Shown here: positions 27,120 to 36,467 of the stretch, piece after piece
How positions within the stretch are numbered: the stretch's first letter is position 1
How the letters are laid out: each line of letters begins with the position of its first letter
Assembly: GCA_002082585.1 (NCBI GenBank)
Contig: CP020563.1
Coordinates: forward strand, 7,062,001 to 7,126,000
Direction of reading: 5' to 3'
Source of the DNA: Kitasatospora albolonga
Lineage (GTDB): Bacteria; Actinomycetota; Actinomycetes; Streptomycetales; Streptomycetaceae
Length of the DNA: 64,000 bases
The notes under the pieces: generated by a model
Told to the model about the DNA's origin: nothing
Database searches by the model: none
The model's input: only the letters and a program-made list of their open reading frames with translations
Position numbers and translations under genes: made by a program

Positions 27120-28355
27120 ATGGAGACCTCAGGGACGAACTCCCCCGGCTCGCGGCCCCCGGGCCCGCCGAGGGGAACAGCCGGTCCGCGCGGCCCGCTG
27201 GCCGGACTGCGGATCATCGAACTCGCCGGGATCGGACCGGTGCCGTTCGCCTGCATGATGCTCGCCGACCTGGGCGCCGAGGTGATCCGCGTCGACCGGG
27301 CCGGTGGCGGCCGGGCGTTCGGCGGCTGGCACCGGGTGCTCGACCGGGGCCGCCGCTCGGTGGCCCTCGACCTCAAGGACCCCGAGGGCGCCGCCGCCGT
27401 GCTGCGCCTGGCCGACCACGCGGACGTGGTCGTGGAGGGGTTCCGGCCCGGCGTCGCCGAGCGGCTCGGCATCGGGCCCGACGCCTGCCGGGACCGCAAC
27501 CCTTCTCTCGTCTACGCCCGGATGACGGGCTGGGGCCAGGACGGGCCGCTGGCGGCCGCGCCCGGCCACGACATCAACTACATCGCGCTCACCGGCGCCC
27601 TGGACGCGATCGGCACCGACGGCGGCGCCCCGGTGCCCCCCGTCAACCTGCTCGGGGACTTCGCGGGCGGCGGGATGCTGCTGGTCTGCGGCATCCTCGC
27701 GGCCCTCCACGAACGCCGCAGGTCCGGCCTCGGCCAGACCGTGGACACCGCCATCGTCGACGGCACGGCCTCCCTCCTCGCGATGCTCCTCGCCATGCGC
27801 GACGAGGGCTCCTGGGACCGCCCGCGCGGCGGCAACCTGCTCGACGGCGGCGCCCCGTTCTACACGACCTACCCCTGCGCGGACGGCGGCCACATGGCCG
27901 TCGGTGCCCTGGAGGAACGCTTCTACGCCGACCTCCTCACCGGTCTCGGCCTCGCCCCCGACACCCTCCCCGACCGCGCCGACCGCACCAACTGGCCCGC
28001 CCTGCGCACCGCGTTCGCCGCCCGGTTCGCCACCCGGACCCGGGAGGAGTGGACGGCGGAGTTCACCGGCACCCAGGCATGCGTCACCCCGGTGCTCACC
28101 GTCCGGGAAGCCGCCCGCCACCCGCAGCTCGCGGAGCGCGGCACCTACCTCGACACCGGTACGGGAACGGCACCCGCCCCCGCGCCCCGCTTCGGCCGCA
28201 CCCCCGCCCCGGCCCCCGGCCCCGCGCCGAGCCCGGGCGAGCACACCCGGCAGGTGCTGTCCGAGAGCGGGCTCACCCTGCGCGAGATCGACGCCCTGAT
28301 CGGCCGCGGCGCGGCCCGTACCGCCGAGGGCACCGGGCCCCGGCCGGCGCGCTGA
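27120..28355 (+). CDS. Family III CoA-transferase fold, probable alpha-methylacyl-CoA racemase
   Basis: This 411-residue protein has RIIELAGIGPVPFACMMLADLGAEVIRVDR near residue 30, the start of the AMACR/CaiB-BaiF fold. The AMACR catalytic pair seems present: His150 in APGHDINYIALTGAL and Asp180 in NLLGDFAGGG. AMACR enzymes epimerise the alpha-carbon of 2-methylacyl-CoA. With citramalate synthase and acyl-CoA dehydrogenase in the cluster this suggests a 2-methyl-branched starter unit. The predicted promoter lies right before ATG 27120, so the N-terminal 28 residues before the fold are probably translated from a leaderless mRNA. Confidence 0.88.
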   Translation: METSGTNSPGSRPPGPPRGTAGPRGPLAGLRIIELAGIGPVPFACMMLADLGAEVIRVDRAGGGRAFGGWHRVLDRGRRSVALDLKDPEGAAAVLRLADHADVVVEGFRPGVAERLGIGPDACRDRNPSLVYARMTGWGQDGPLAAAPGHDINYIALTGALDAIGTDGGAPVPPVNLLGDFAGGGMLLVCGILAALHERRRSGLGQTVDTAIVDGTASLLAMLLAMRDEGSWDRPRGGNLLDGGAPFYTTYPCADGGHMAVGALEERFYADLLTGLGLAPDTLPDRADRTNWPALRTAFAARFATRTREEWTAEFTGTQACVTPVLTVREAARHPQLAERGTYLDTGTGTAPAPAPRFGRTPAPAPGPAPSPGEHTRQVLSESGLTLREIDALIGRGAARTAEGTGPRPAR

Positions 28356-28409
28356 CCCGCCGCGGCGCGCCCGTACCACCGAGGGCGGCGGGCCCGGCGA
28401 CACCAGGGC

Positions 28410-28441
28410 TTGAGCGAGCCGCGACCACGCTGCCCCAACCT
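28410..28441 (+). promoter_or_regulatory. SARP-type promoter for the aminotransferase-rml operon
   Basis: TTGAGCG (28410) and GCGACCA (28421) are 11 bp apart. After 8 bp follows CAACCT (28436-28441). The heptamers are weaker than elsewhere. Confidence 0.55.
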
Positions 28442-28482
28442 CCCCTCCACTCGACCACCGAGCGATGGAGGCTGATCCGTCC

Positions 28483-29604
28483 ATGACCACCCACGTCTGG
28501 GACTACCTGCCGGAGTACGAGAAGGAGCGCGCGGATCTGCTCGACGCCGTGGAGACGGTGTTCTCCTCCGGCCAGCTCGTGCTCGGCAAGAGCGTGCGCG
28601 GCTTCGAGGAGGACTTCGCCGCCTACCACGGCGTACGGCACTGCACGGGCGTCGACAACGGGACCAACGCCGTCAAGCTGGCGCTCCAGGCGCTCGGCGT
28701 CGGCCCCGGCGACGAGGTCATCACCGTCTCCAACACGGCCGCGCCCACCGTGGTCGCCATCGAGGGCACCGGCGCCCGCGCCGTCTTCGTCGACGTCCAC
28801 GAGGCCGACTACCTCATGGACACCGCGCAGGTCGAGGCCGCCGTCACCCCGCGCACCAAGGCGCTGCTCCCGGTCCACCTCTACGGCCAGTGCGCCGACA
28901 TGGCCCCGCTGGAGGCGATCGCCGCCCGGCACGGCCTCGCGATCGTCGAGGACTGCGCCCAGGCGCACGGCGCCCGGCACCACGGACGGCTCTCCGGCAC
29001 GATGGGCGACGCGGCGGCCTTCTCCTTCTACCCGACCAAGGTCCTCGGCGCGTACGGCGACGGCGGGGCGGTCGTCACGGACGACGACGCCACCGACGCG
29101 GCCCTGCGCAGGCTGCGCTACTACGGCATGGAGAAGACGTACTACGTGGTCCAGTCCCCGGGCCACAACAGCCGCCTGGACGAGGTGCAGGCCGAGATCC
29201 TGCGGCGCAAGCTGACCCGGCTCGACACCTACGTGGAGGGCCGCCGCGCGATCGCCCGGCGCTACGAGGAGGGCCTCAGCGACCTGGTCGCGCCGGACGG
29301 CCTCCGGCTGCCCGTCACCAGCCCCGGCAACGAGCACGTGTACTACGTCTACGTCGTCCGCCACCCCCGGCGCGACGAGATCATCGAGCGGCTCAAGCGC
29401 CAGGACATCGCCCTCAACATCAGCTATCCGTGGCCGGTCCACACCATGACCGGCTTCGCCCACCTCGGCTACGCCCCCGGGTCGCTCCCGGTCACCGAGG
29501 CGGCGGCCGCCGAGATCTTCTCGCTCCCCATGTATCCGTCACTCCCCGTCGACGTGCAGGACAGAGTGATCTCCGCTCTGCGGGACGTCATCGGGGAGTT
29601 CTGA
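28483..29604 (+). CDS. PLP-dependent NDP-hexose 3-aminotransferase (DegT/DnrJ/EryC1 family)
   Basis: This 373-residue protein is a sugar aminotransferase close to DesV/TylB. It shows the N-terminal [18 protein letters not shown], the GVDNGTNA phosphate loop, [10 protein letters not shown], the PLP lysine in [16 protein letters not shown], and [12 protein letters not shown]. It would transfer an amino group to C-3 of the 4-keto or 3-keto deoxysugar. ATG 28483 begins the conserved part behind GGAGG; an in-frame ATG at 28465 adds six residues. rmlA follows after 11 bp. The amino group is probably methylated by the protein at 18.4 kb. Confidence 0.94.
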   Translation: MTTHVWDYLPEYEKERADLLDAVETVFSSGQLVLGKSVRGFEEDFAAYHGVRHCTGVDNGTNAVKLALQALGVGPGDEVITVSNTAAPTVVAIEGTGARAVFVDVHEADYLMDTAQVEAAVTPRTKALLPVHLYGQCADMAPLEAIAARHGLAIVEDCAQAHGARHHGRLSGTMGDAAAFSFYPTKVLGAYGDGGAVVTDDDATDAALRRLRYYGMEKTYYVVQSPGHNSRLDEVQAEILRRKLTRLDTYVEGRRAIARRYEEGLSDLVAPDGLRLPVTSPGNEHVYYVYVVRHPRRDEIIERLKRQDIALNISYPWPVHTMTGFAHLGYAPGSLPVTEAAAAEIFSLPMYPSLPVDVQDRVISALRDVIGEF

Positions 29605-29615
29605 GGAGGCTCCAC

Positions 29616-30680
29616 ATGAAAGCACTGATCCTGGCCGGGGGACTGGGCAGCAGGCTCCGCCCCTTCAGCCACTCGATGCCCAAGCAGCTGATTCCGATCG
29701 CGAACAAGCCGGTGCTGGTCCACGTCATCGAGTCCCTGCGCGAGCTGGGGGCCACCGAGGTCGGCGTCGTCGTCGGCGACCGGGGCGGAAAGATCGCCGA
29801 GGCGCTCGGCACGGGCGCCCAGTTCGGGGTGCGCCTCACCTACATCCCGCAGGAGGAGCCGCGCGGCCTCGCCCACGGCGTCGCCATCGCCCGGGACTTC
29901 CTCGGCGACGACGACTTCGTGATGTACCTCGGCGACAACATGCTCACCGACGGCGTCCAGGACATCGCCCGGGACTTCCTCGCCCGGCGGCCCGCCGCCC
30001 AGATCGTGGTCCACAAGGTCGCCGACCCCAGCGAGTTCGGCGTCGCCGAACTCGACGCCGAGGGCCGGGTGCTGCGGCTCGTGGAGAAGCCGCTCGAACC
30101 GTGCAGCGACCTCGCGGTGACCGGCGTGTACTTCTTCACCGCGGCCATCCACGCCGCCGTCGCCGCGATCCGGCCCAGCGCCCGCGGCGAGCTGGAGATC
30201 ACCGACGCCATCCAGTGGCTCGTCGAGCGGGGCGCGGACGTCCAGGGCCGGATCTACGAGGGCTTCTGGCGCGACACCGGCCGGGTCGAGGACGTCCTGG
30301 AGTGCAACAGCGAACTCCTCAAGGACCTCACGTCCTCCGTCCGGGGCGAGGTCGACGCCGCCAGCGAGCTGATCGGCGCGGTCGTCATCGAACCGGGCGC
30401 CCGGATCATCCGCTCCCGGCTGGTGGGCCCGGTGATCGTGGGCGCCGGATCGGTGGTCGAGGACAGCAGCGTCGGCCCGTCCACGACCATCGGTCAGGAC
30501 TGCGAGCTGCGCTCCTCGGTGATCGAGCACAGCCTCGTCCTGGAGGGGGCGCAGGTGGCCGGGGTCGGCGCGGTGCGCGGATCGGTCATCGGCCGGCAGG
30601 CCACGGTCACCTCGGGACTGGTCCCCGGCTGGCACCGGCTCCTGGTGGGGGACCACGCGAGTGTCGAGGTGGCGGCATGA
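29616..30680 (+). CDS. rmlA: Glucose-1-phosphate thymidylyltransferase (long, StrD type)
   Basis: This 354-residue protein begins MKALILAGGLGSRLRPFSHSMPKQLIPIANKPVL, the nucleotidyltransferase signature GxGxRxxPxT-like loop with PKQ. It has YLGDNML and FGVAELDAEGRVLRLVEKP. It is about 60 residues longer than enteric RmlA, with a C-terminal hexapeptide-like beta-helix region (IGAVVIEPGARIIRS, VIVGAGSVVEDSSVG), as in the StrD-type enzymes of antibiotic clusters. It makes dTDP-glucose, the entry to all cluster sugars. It overlaps rmlB by four bases (ATGA). Confidence 0.95.
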   Translation: MKALILAGGLGSRLRPFSHSMPKQLIPIANKPVLVHVIESLRELGATEVGVVVGDRGGKIAEALGTGAQFGVRLTYIPQEEPRGLAHGVAIARDFLGDDDFVMYLGDNMLTDGVQDIARDFLARRPAAQIVVHKVADPSEFGVAELDAEGRVLRLVEKPLEPCSDLAVTGVYFFTAAIHAAVAAIRPSARGELEITDAIQWLVERGADVQGRIYEGFWRDTGRVEDVLECNSELLKDLTSSVRGEVDAASELIGAVVIEPGARIIRSRLVGPVIVGAGSVVEDSSVGPSTTIGQDCELRSSVIEHSLVLEGAQVAGVGAVRGSVIGRQATVTSGLVPGWHRLLVGDHASVEVAA

Positions 30681-31714
30681 GGATCTGCGTCACCGGCGGC
30701 GCGGGCTTCATCGGCTCGCACTACGTCCGTACGCTCCTCGCGGGCGGCTACCCGGGCTTCGAGCAGGCCCGGGTGACCGTCCTGGACCGGCTCACCTACG
30801 CGGGCGACCGGGCCAACCTGCCGCCCGCGGACCCCCGGCTCACCTTCGTACGGGGAGATGTCTGCGACCGGAACCTGCTGCTGGACCTGCTGCCCGGGCA
30901 CGACGCGGTCGTCCACTTCGCCGCCGAGTCCCACGTCGACCGGTCGCTGGCCGACGCCTCCGAGTTCGTCCGGACCAACGTCCTGGGCACCCAGACGCTC
31001 CTGGACGCCTGCGCCGCGGCCCGGGTGGAGCGCGTGGTGCACATCTCCACCGACGAGGTCTACGGCTCCATCGAGCAGGGCTCCTGGGACGAGGAACGGC
31101 CCCTGCTGCCCAACTCGCCGTACGCGGCCTCCAAGGCGGCGGCCGACCTGCTGGCCCGCGCCGCCTGGCGCAGCCACGGCCTCGACCTGTCCGTCACCCG
31201 CTGTTCCAACAACTACGGCCCCTACCAGCACGTCGAGAAGCTCATCCCGCTCTTCGTCACCCGGCTGCTCCAGGGGCTCCCCGTCGGTCTGTACGGCGAC
31301 GGGAGCAACGTCCGCGAATGGCTGCACGTGGACGACCACTGCCGGGCCGTGCAGAGCGTCCTCACCCGGGGCCGCCCCGGCGAGGTCTACAACATCGGCC
31401 GGGGCAACGAGCGCACCAACCGCGCTCTGGCCGAACGGCTGGTCGAGCTGTGCGGCGCCGACCCGGCGCTCGTCCGCACGGTCCCCGACCGCAAGGCGCA
31501 CGACCTGCGGTACGCCCTGGACGACGGCAAGATCCGCGACGAGCTCGGCTACGCGCCCCGCGTGCCGTTCGAGCGGGGGCTCGCCGACACCGTCGCCTGG
31601 TACCGGGACCACCCCCACCGGTGGCGGCCCGCCGCCCCCGCGACCGGGGCCGTACGGGTCCCCGCGATGTCGACCGGGACTCCAGGACTGCCCGAGCCCG
31701 TCCCCGGACGGTGA
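30677..31714 (+). CDS. rmlB: dTDP-glucose 4,6-dehydratase
   Basis: This 345-residue extended SDR has TGGAGFIGSHYVR, HFAAESHVDRS, HISTDEVYG (catalytic Thr-Asp-Glu), YAASKAAADLL (Tyr/Lys) and RCSNNYGPYQHVEKLIP. These are the RmlB hallmarks. It converts dTDP-glucose to dTDP-4-keto-6-deoxyglucose, the branch point for the 2,3-dehydratase at 13.3 kb. It starts within the rmlA stop. No rmlC-like 3,5- or 5-epimerase is seen anywhere in the window, so either the sugars keep D-configuration or the epimerase lies outside. Confidence 0.96.
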   Translation: MRICVTGGAGFIGSHYVRTLLAGGYPGFEQARVTVLDRLTYAGDRANLPPADPRLTFVRGDVCDRNLLLDLLPGHDAVVHFAAESHVDRSLADASEFVRTNVLGTQTLLDACAAARVERVVHISTDEVYGSIEQGSWDEERPLLPNSPYAASKAAADLLARAAWRSHGLDLSVTRCSNNYGPYQHVEKLIPLFVTRLLQGLPVGLYGDGSNVREWLHVDDHCRAVQSVLTRGRPGEVYNIGRGNERTNRALAERLVELCGADPALVRTVPDRKAHDLRYALDDGKIRDELGYAPRVPFERGLADTVAWYRDHPHRWRPAAPATGAVRVPAMSTGTPGLPEPVPGR

Positions 31715-31763
31715 CCGACCAGAGCCGCGACGCGACGGGCGTACGCGGTACGAAGGAGGAGCC

Positions 31764-33386
31764 ATGGCCGAGGCGGTCCTACAGCTGTACGACACGACCC
31801 TGCGCGACGGCTGCCAGCAGGAGGGCATGGCCCTGACGGTCGACGACAAGCTCGCCGTCGCCCGCCACCTGGACGCCCTCGGAGTGGGGTTCATCGAGGG
31901 CGGCTGGCCGGGAGCGGTGCCCAGGGACACCGAGTTCTTCCACCGGGCGCAGAGCGAACTCACCCTGAAGAACGCCGAGCTGGCGGCCTTCGGAGCCACC
32001 AGACGGCCCGGCGTCTCGGTGGCCGTCGATCCCCAGGTGCGCGCCCTCCTGGTGTCCGGCGCCCCCGTGATCACCCTGGTCGGCAAGAGCCACGCCGGCC
32101 ATGTGCAGCGGGCCCTGCGCACCACGCTCGCCGAGAACATCGCCATGATCGGCAGTACGGTGCGGCACCTGGTGCACGCCGGGCGCCGGGTCTTCCTGGA
32201 CGCCGAGCACTACTTCGACGGCTACCGGCTCAACCGCGACTACGCCCTCGAAGTCGCGGGCATCGCGGCGGAGGCCGGGGCCGAGGCGGTCGTGCTCTGC
32301 GACACCAACGGCGGATCGCTGCCCGACGAGGTCGCCGCGATCGTCGCCGACACCCTCGCCGCGACCGGCGCCGCGCTCGGCATCCACTGCCACGACGACA
32401 CCGGGTGCGCCGTCGCCAACACCATGGCCGCCGTCCGGGCCGGTGCCGCCCACGTCCAGGGCACCGCCCACGGATACGGCGAACGCTGCGGCAACGCCGA
32501 CCTGTTCACCGTGATCGGGAACCTCGCCCTCAAACAGGGCCGCGAGGTCCTCGCCCCCGGGCAGCTCGCCCGGCTCGCCGACACCGGACGGGCCATCACC
32601 GAGATCACCGGGGTGCCCGCCCGCCCCGCCGCCCCCTACGTCGGGGCCGCCGCCTTCACCCACAAGGCCGGGCTGCACGCCGCGGCGCTCCGCGTCGACC
32701 CCGGCCTCTACCAGCACATCGACCCCGACCGGGTCGGCAACGCCATGCGCACCCTGGTCTCCGACATGGGCGGGCGCTCCTCCGTGGAGCTCAAGGCCCG
32801 CGAGCTCGGTTACGAGGTCGCCGCGGGCTCCGGCGAGGTCGCCCGCGCCACCGCCCGGATCAAGGAGCTGGAGAGCGAGGGCTACAGCTTCGAGTCCGCC
32901 GACGCCTCCTTCGAGCTCCTGCTCCGCGAGGAGCTGGCAGGCGGCCCGGAGCGGCCCCCGTTCGACGTCGACTCCTGGCAGGTGTCCGTCACCCGCCTGC
33001 CGGACGGCACCGTACGCACCGAGGCATCCGTACGCCTGCGGATCGACGGCGTCCCGCTCGCCGCCACCGGCAGCGGCAACGGGCCCGTCAACGCCCTGGA
33101 CCGGGCCCTGCACCAGGCCCTCGACCCGTTCTTCCCGCAGCTCGCCCGCCTCGAACTGGTGGACTACCGGGTGCGGGTGCTCACCGGTGACACGGGCAGC
33201 GAGGCCCGCGCCCGGGTCCTGATCGGCTACCACGACGGCGAACGCCGCTGGGGCACCGTCGGCGTCGACCGCAACACCGTCACCGCCAGCTGGCGCGCCC
33301 TGCTGGACGCGGTGCGCTACGTGCTCGTGGACGACGTCTTCCCCGGCCGGGTCCCGGCCCCCCTGGCAGCCGCGCCGGCCGGCTGA
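31764..33386 (+). CDS. cimA: Citramalate synthase-like DRE-TIM aldolase
   Basis: This 540-residue protein belongs to the isopropylmalate/citramalate synthase family. It begins LYDTTLRDGCQQEG, a variant of the metal- and ketoacid-binding TTLRDGEQ signature. It has LCDTNGGSLPDEV, IHCHDDTGCAVANTMAAV and HGYGERCGNADL. The C-terminal 130 residues form a LeuA-like regulatory domain. The length and SFE-like segments fit (R)-citramalate synthase of the CimA type, which condenses pyruvate with acetyl-CoA. The product feeds 2-oxobutyrate and isoleucine-type 2-methylbutyryl units, here probably for the polyketide starter. AAGGAGGAG precedes ATG 31764. Confidence 0.88.
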   Translation: MAEAVLQLYDTTLRDGCQQEGMALTVDDKLAVARHLDALGVGFIEGGWPGAVPRDTEFFHRAQSELTLKNAELAAFGATRRPGVSVAVDPQVRALLVSGAPVITLVGKSHAGHVQRALRTTLAENIAMIGSTVRHLVHAGRRVFLDAEHYFDGYRLNRDYALEVAGIAAEAGAEAVVLCDTNGGSLPDEVAAIVADTLAATGAALGIHCHDDTGCAVANTMAAVRAGAAHVQGTAHGYGERCGNADLFTVIGNLALKQGREVLAPGQLARLADTGRAITEITGVPARPAAPYVGAAAFTHKAGLHAAALRVDPGLYQHIDPDRVGNAMRTLVSDMGGRSSVELKARELGYEVAAGSGEVARATARIKELESEGYSFESADASFELLLREELAGGPERPPFDVDSWQVSVTRLPDGTVRTEASVRLRIDGVPLAATGSGNGPVNALDRALHQALDPFFPQLARLELVDYRVRVLTGDTGSEARARVLIGYHDGERRWGTVGVDRNTVTASWRALLDAVRYVLVDDVFPGRVPAPLAAAPAG

Positions 33387-33413
33387 ACCACCCGTATCCG
33401 AGAGGGAGTAGCT

Positions 33414-34451
33414 GTGCGAGTGGACAACATCTACCTGCGCGGGACGGCGGTGCGGCTGCCGCGCTCGCTCCCGGTGGCCGACGCCGTCGCCGCCGGACAG
33501 TGCCCGCCGCGGACCGCCGCACAGACCGGCGCGGTCTCGGTGGCCGTCTCGCCCGACGAGTCCGCCGCCGAGATGGCCGCGACAGCGGCCCGTACCGCCC
33601 TGGAACGCGCCGGGTCCGCCCCCGGCGACGTCGACCTGATCCTGCACGCCGACACCTACCACCAGGGGCAGGACCTGTGGCCCGTCGCGTCGTACATCCA
33701 GCGCGCGGCCCTCGGCAACTCCTGCCCCGCCCTGGAGATCCGCCAGATGTCCAACGGCGGCCTCGCCGCCCTCGACCTGGCCACCGCCTATCTGAACGCC
33801 GGACACGGCAGCCGCGACGCGCTGCTGACCACCGCCGACCGCTTCTGCGCCCCGGGCATCGACCGGTGGCGCACCGACCCCGGCACCCCGTACGCCGACG
33901 GCGCCACCGCCCTCGTGCTCTCCCGGCGCGGCGGCTTCGCCCGGCTGCTCTCGCTGGCGCTGCACGCCGACCCGGAGCTCGAACCCCTGCACCGGGGCGA
34001 CGACCCCTTCACCGACGCCCCGTTCGGGCACCGGATGCCCGTCGACTTCGAGGCGGCCAAACGCGCCTTCATCCAGCAGACCGGCATGTCGTACGCCATC
34101 ACCCGCGCCCACGCCGGTCAGCAGACCGTCATCAAACAGGCCCTGGCCGACGCGGAGCTCGAACTCGGCGAGGCCCAGTGGGTCGTCCTGCCCCACTTCG
34201 GCCGCCGCCGCCTCACCTCCATCTACTACACCCCGTTCGGCATCGAACCCGAGCGCACCACCTGGGAGTTCAGCCGGACGGTCGGACACCTCGGGGCCGG
34301 GGACCAGTTCGCCGGTCTCGACCACCTGGTCACCTCGGGCCGGGCCGCACCGGGCGACCGCTGCGTCCTGATCAGCGTCGGCGCCGGATACAGCTGGGGC
34401 TGCGCCGTGGTCGAGATCACCGGACGGCCCGACTGGGCCACCACCCCCTGA
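33414..34451 (+). CDS. KASIII-like priming enzyme with Ser at the nucleophile position (DpsC type)
   Basis: This 345-residue thiolase-fold protein resembles FabH and DpsC. The site that is normally a cysteine reads QMSNGG, so Ser113 takes its place. His261 (LPHFGRRR) fits the catalytic histidine. The usual GN-motif near residue 290 reads GHLGAGD. In daunorubicin biosynthesis DpsC uses a serine and selects the propionyl starter. This homologue probably handles a branched acyl starter, as an acyltransferase or a gatekeeper. It starts at GTG 33414 after GAGAGGGAG and follows citramalate synthase by 27 bp, suggesting a shared transcript. Confidence 0.87.
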   Translation: MRVDNIYLRGTAVRLPRSLPVADAVAAGQCPPRTAAQTGAVSVAVSPDESAAEMAATAARTALERAGSAPGDVDLILHADTYHQGQDLWPVASYIQRAALGNSCPALEIRQMSNGGLAALDLATAYLNAGHGSRDALLTTADRFCAPGIDRWRTDPGTPYADGATALVLSRRGGFARLLSLALHADPELEPLHRGDDPFTDAPFGHRMPVDFEAAKRAFIQQTGMSYAITRAHAGQQTVIKQALADAELELGEAQWVVLPHFGRRRLTSIYYTPFGIEPERTTWEFSRTVGHLGAGDQFAGLDHLVTSGRAAPGDRCVLISVGAGYSWGCAVVEITGRPDWATTP

Positions 34452-34470
34452 CCGTACGGTCCACCACCGC

Positions 34471-34503
34471 TCGAGTTCTCTTCGAGCCCACCTCTGCCAC
34501 TCT
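34471..34503 (+). promoter_or_regulatory. SARP-type promoter for the aromatase/cyclase operon
   Basis: TCGAGTT (34471) and TCGAGCC (34482) are 11 bp apart. The best -10, CACTCT (34498-34503), is 9 bp on, one more than at the other sites. Confidence 0.65.
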
Positions 34504-34545
34504 GGAAACGGCCGTTCTCACGGCCGGCCGAAAGGAAGGTACGCC

Positions 34546-35523
34546 GTGGCGTCCACCACGACCCCCACCCCCGCGAGGACCTCCCTCACCGAGCACACCG
34601 TCACGGTCGCCGCCGACCCCGCCGTCGTCTACGGCCTCATCGCCGACGTCTCCGCCTGGCCGCAGGTCTTCACCCCCACGGTGCACGTCGAGGTCCTCGG
34701 CGAGGCCCCGCCCGGCGGCGGCGAACAGCATCTGCGGATCTGGGCCATCGCCAACGAACAGGTCCGCACCTGGACCTCCCGCCGCGTCCTCGACCCCGCC
34801 GCCCGCACGATCTCCTTCCGCCAGACCGTCTCCGCCCACCCGGTGGCCTCCATGGGCGGGGAGTGGCGCGTCGAACCCCTGGAGGACGGGACGAGCCGGG
34901 TCGTCCTCCTGCACGACTACCGCGCGGTGGACGACGACCCGGCGGCCGAGGAGCTCATCGGACAGGCCGTCGACCGCAACAGCCGCGCCGAGCTCACCGC
35001 CCTCAAGAACGCCGCCGAACAGGGCCCCGCCCGCGAGGAGCTCCACCTCACGTTCCACGACTCGCTCACCGTCGCCGGAGCCGCCGGAGACGTCTACGGC
35101 TTCCTGGACCGCGCGGACCTCTGGCCCGAACGCCTGCCGCACGTCGCCCGGCTCGACCTCACCGAGGACGAGAAGGGCATCCAGGGCGTGGACATGGACA
35201 CCCGCAGCCCCGACGGCTCGCTGCACAACACCACCTCGGTCCGCGTCTGCTTCGAGGAGCGCCACACCATCGTCTACAAACAGCTCAAGGTCCCCGTCGC
35301 GATGAGCAGCCACACCGGCCGCTGGACCGTCGAACCGCAGGACGACGGCACCGTGAAGGCCACGTCCTGGCACACCGTGACGCTCGACCCCGAGGGCGTA
35401 CGCACCGCCCTGGGACCGGGCGCCACCCTCGCCGAGGCCCGCGCACTGGTGCGCAAGGCGCTCGGCACCAACAGCTCCACCACCCTGCGCCACGCCAAGA
35501 ACTACGCGGAGGACCGCGCGTGA
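34546..35523 (+). CDS. Di-domain polyketide aromatase/cyclase
   Basis: This 325-residue protein has two START/Bet v1-like cyclase domains. The first runs about 12-155 (EHTVTVAADPAVVYGLIADVSAWPQVFTPTVHVE) and the second about 165-310 (DSLTVAGAAGDVYGFLDRADLWPERLPHVARLDL). Such di-domain enzymes, as in actinorhodin and griseusin pathways, aromatise the first ring of C-9-reduced chains. It starts at GTG 34546 after GAAAGGAAGG. Its stop overlaps the GTG of the next gene. It has its own SARP-type promoter although it follows the priming enzyme by only 94 bp. Confidence 0.93.
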   Translation: MASTTTPTPARTSLTEHTVTVAADPAVVYGLIADVSAWPQVFTPTVHVEVLGEAPPGGGEQHLRIWAIANEQVRTWTSRRVLDPAARTISFRQTVSAHPVASMGGEWRVEPLEDGTSRVVLLHDYRAVDDDPAAEELIGQAVDRNSRAELTALKNAAEQGPAREELHLTFHDSLTVAGAAGDVYGFLDRADLWPERLPHVARLDLTEDEKGIQGVDMDTRSPDGSLHNTTSVRVCFEERHTIVYKQLKVPVAMSSHTGRWTVEPQDDGTVKATSWHTVTLDPEGVRTALGPGATLAEARALVRKALGTNSSTTLRHAKNYAEDRA

Positions 35524-36161
35524 TCGACAGAGACCCGACCCGACCGGTGACCGTCATCAACCGGTTCGAGGTCACGGGCGACCTCGCGGAGTTCGAGCGC
35601 GAGTTCTTTGCCCACAGCCAGTTCCTGCGCCGCAGGCCCGGATTCGACTTCCTGGTCACGGTCCGGCTCGTGGACCGGCCCCACGTCTACGTCCACCTGG
35701 CGCACTGGCAGCGGCTGAGCGGCCTGCTCGACACCGTGCACGACGACACCTTCACCGGGCACGTCCGCAAGCTGGGCCCCCTGGTGCGCACCGAGGCCGA
35801 CCAGGCGCTCAGCGTCGGCCGCACCCTCAGCGCGGACGCCGCCGTCGGCGACAGCACCGTCGTCCTGCTCACCGCCGAGGTGCGCGAGGACCACGCGGAG
35901 TTCGAGAAGGGGTACGCGGAGCTCTCCCGCGCCTATGAGGAGGAGGGCGGCTTCGGCGGCAGCGACCTGCTCCGCTCGACCGTCCGGCCCTTCCTCTACA
36001 CGGGCGTGCTGTGGTGGCGCGAGGAGGAGCACTGCGACCGGGCGCTCGGCTCCGCCCGGGGCAGCCGCGCTCTCGCCGCGCTCGACGCGTTCGCCGACGT
36101 CCGCCACGAGCGCAGCCGCCACCTCGCGTACGAGCGGGTCGTGCACGCCCCGGGCGCGTGA
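35520..36161 (+). CDS. Di-domain antibiotic biosynthesis monooxygenase (ABM) family protein
   Basis: This 213-residue protein has two ferredoxin-like ABM repeats. The first, about 8-100, contains NRFEVTGDLAEFEREFFAHSQFLRRRPGF and VHLAHWQ. The second, about 115-205, contains VVLLTAEVREDHAEFEKGYAELS and GVLWWREEEH. Cofactor-free ABM enzymes oxidise anthrone-like rings to quinones (ActVA-Orf6, TcmH). This one would act on the cyclised aglycone. The GTG start overlaps the aromatase/cyclase stop, indicating coupling between ring formation and oxidation. Confidence 0.88.
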   Translation: MIDRDPTRPVTVINRFEVTGDLAEFEREFFAHSQFLRRRPGFDFLVTVRLVDRPHVYVHLAHWQRLSGLLDTVHDDTFTGHVRKLGPLVRTEADQALSVGRTLSADAAVGDSTVVLLTAEVREDHAEFEKGYAELSRAYEEEGGFGGSDLLRSTVRPFLYTGVLWWREEEHCDRALGSARGSRALAALDAFADVRHERSRHLAYERVVHAPGA

Positions 36162-36193
36162 CCACCGGGGGGCCGTGGGCCTCTTCCCCCGGA

Positions 36194-36248
36194 TCGAGCC
36201 CGATCCGAGAGAAGGACCCAGGGCCCCTCGAGCGGCCGGGTGCACGCT
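36194..36248 (+). promoter_or_regulatory. SARP-type promoter for the acyl-AMP ligase operon
   Basis: TCGAGCG (36228), with a weak CCCAGGG 11 bp upstream, is 8 bp from CACGCT (36243-36248). A second pair, TCGAGCC (36194) and CCGAGAG (36205), lies further up. The ATG at 36255 is 6 bp after the -10. Confidence 0.72.
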
Positions 36249-36254
36249 TCGCAC

Positions 36255-36467
36255 ATGGCAGACACGACAGGTATCACCGTGCTTCGCGGCCGTCCGGACG
36301 CGGCGGAGATCGCCGCAGTGACCACCGTGCTGATGGCCCTCCTGCGCGACCGGGCCGCGCCCCCCGATCCACCGGGACCGGCCGAACGGGCCGGCTGGAG
36401 CGTCCGGGGCACCGGCGGACAGGGCCAGGTGTCCTGGGCCGCCCGACACGGGAGGGGACCGCAGTGA
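36255..36467 (+). CDS. Acyl-CoA carboxylase epsilon subunit
   Basis: This 70-residue protein matches the small actinobacterial AccE/PccE subunits: N-terminal ITVLRGRPDAAEIAAVTTVLMALL, a proline-rich middle and a tryptophan in the C-terminal part (RAGWSVRG). Epsilon subunits stabilise the alpha/beta carboxylase complex. The partner is probably the beta subunit at 47.8 kb, 11 kb away; no biotin-carrying alpha subunit is in the window. The ATG has no ribosome site but lies 6 bp after a SARP-type -10, so translation is likely leaderless. The stop overlaps the acyl-AMP ligase GTG. Confidence 0.82.
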   Translation: MADTTGITVLRGRPDAAEIAAVTTVLMALLRDRAAPPDPPGPAERAGWSVRGTGGQGQVSWAARHGRGPQ

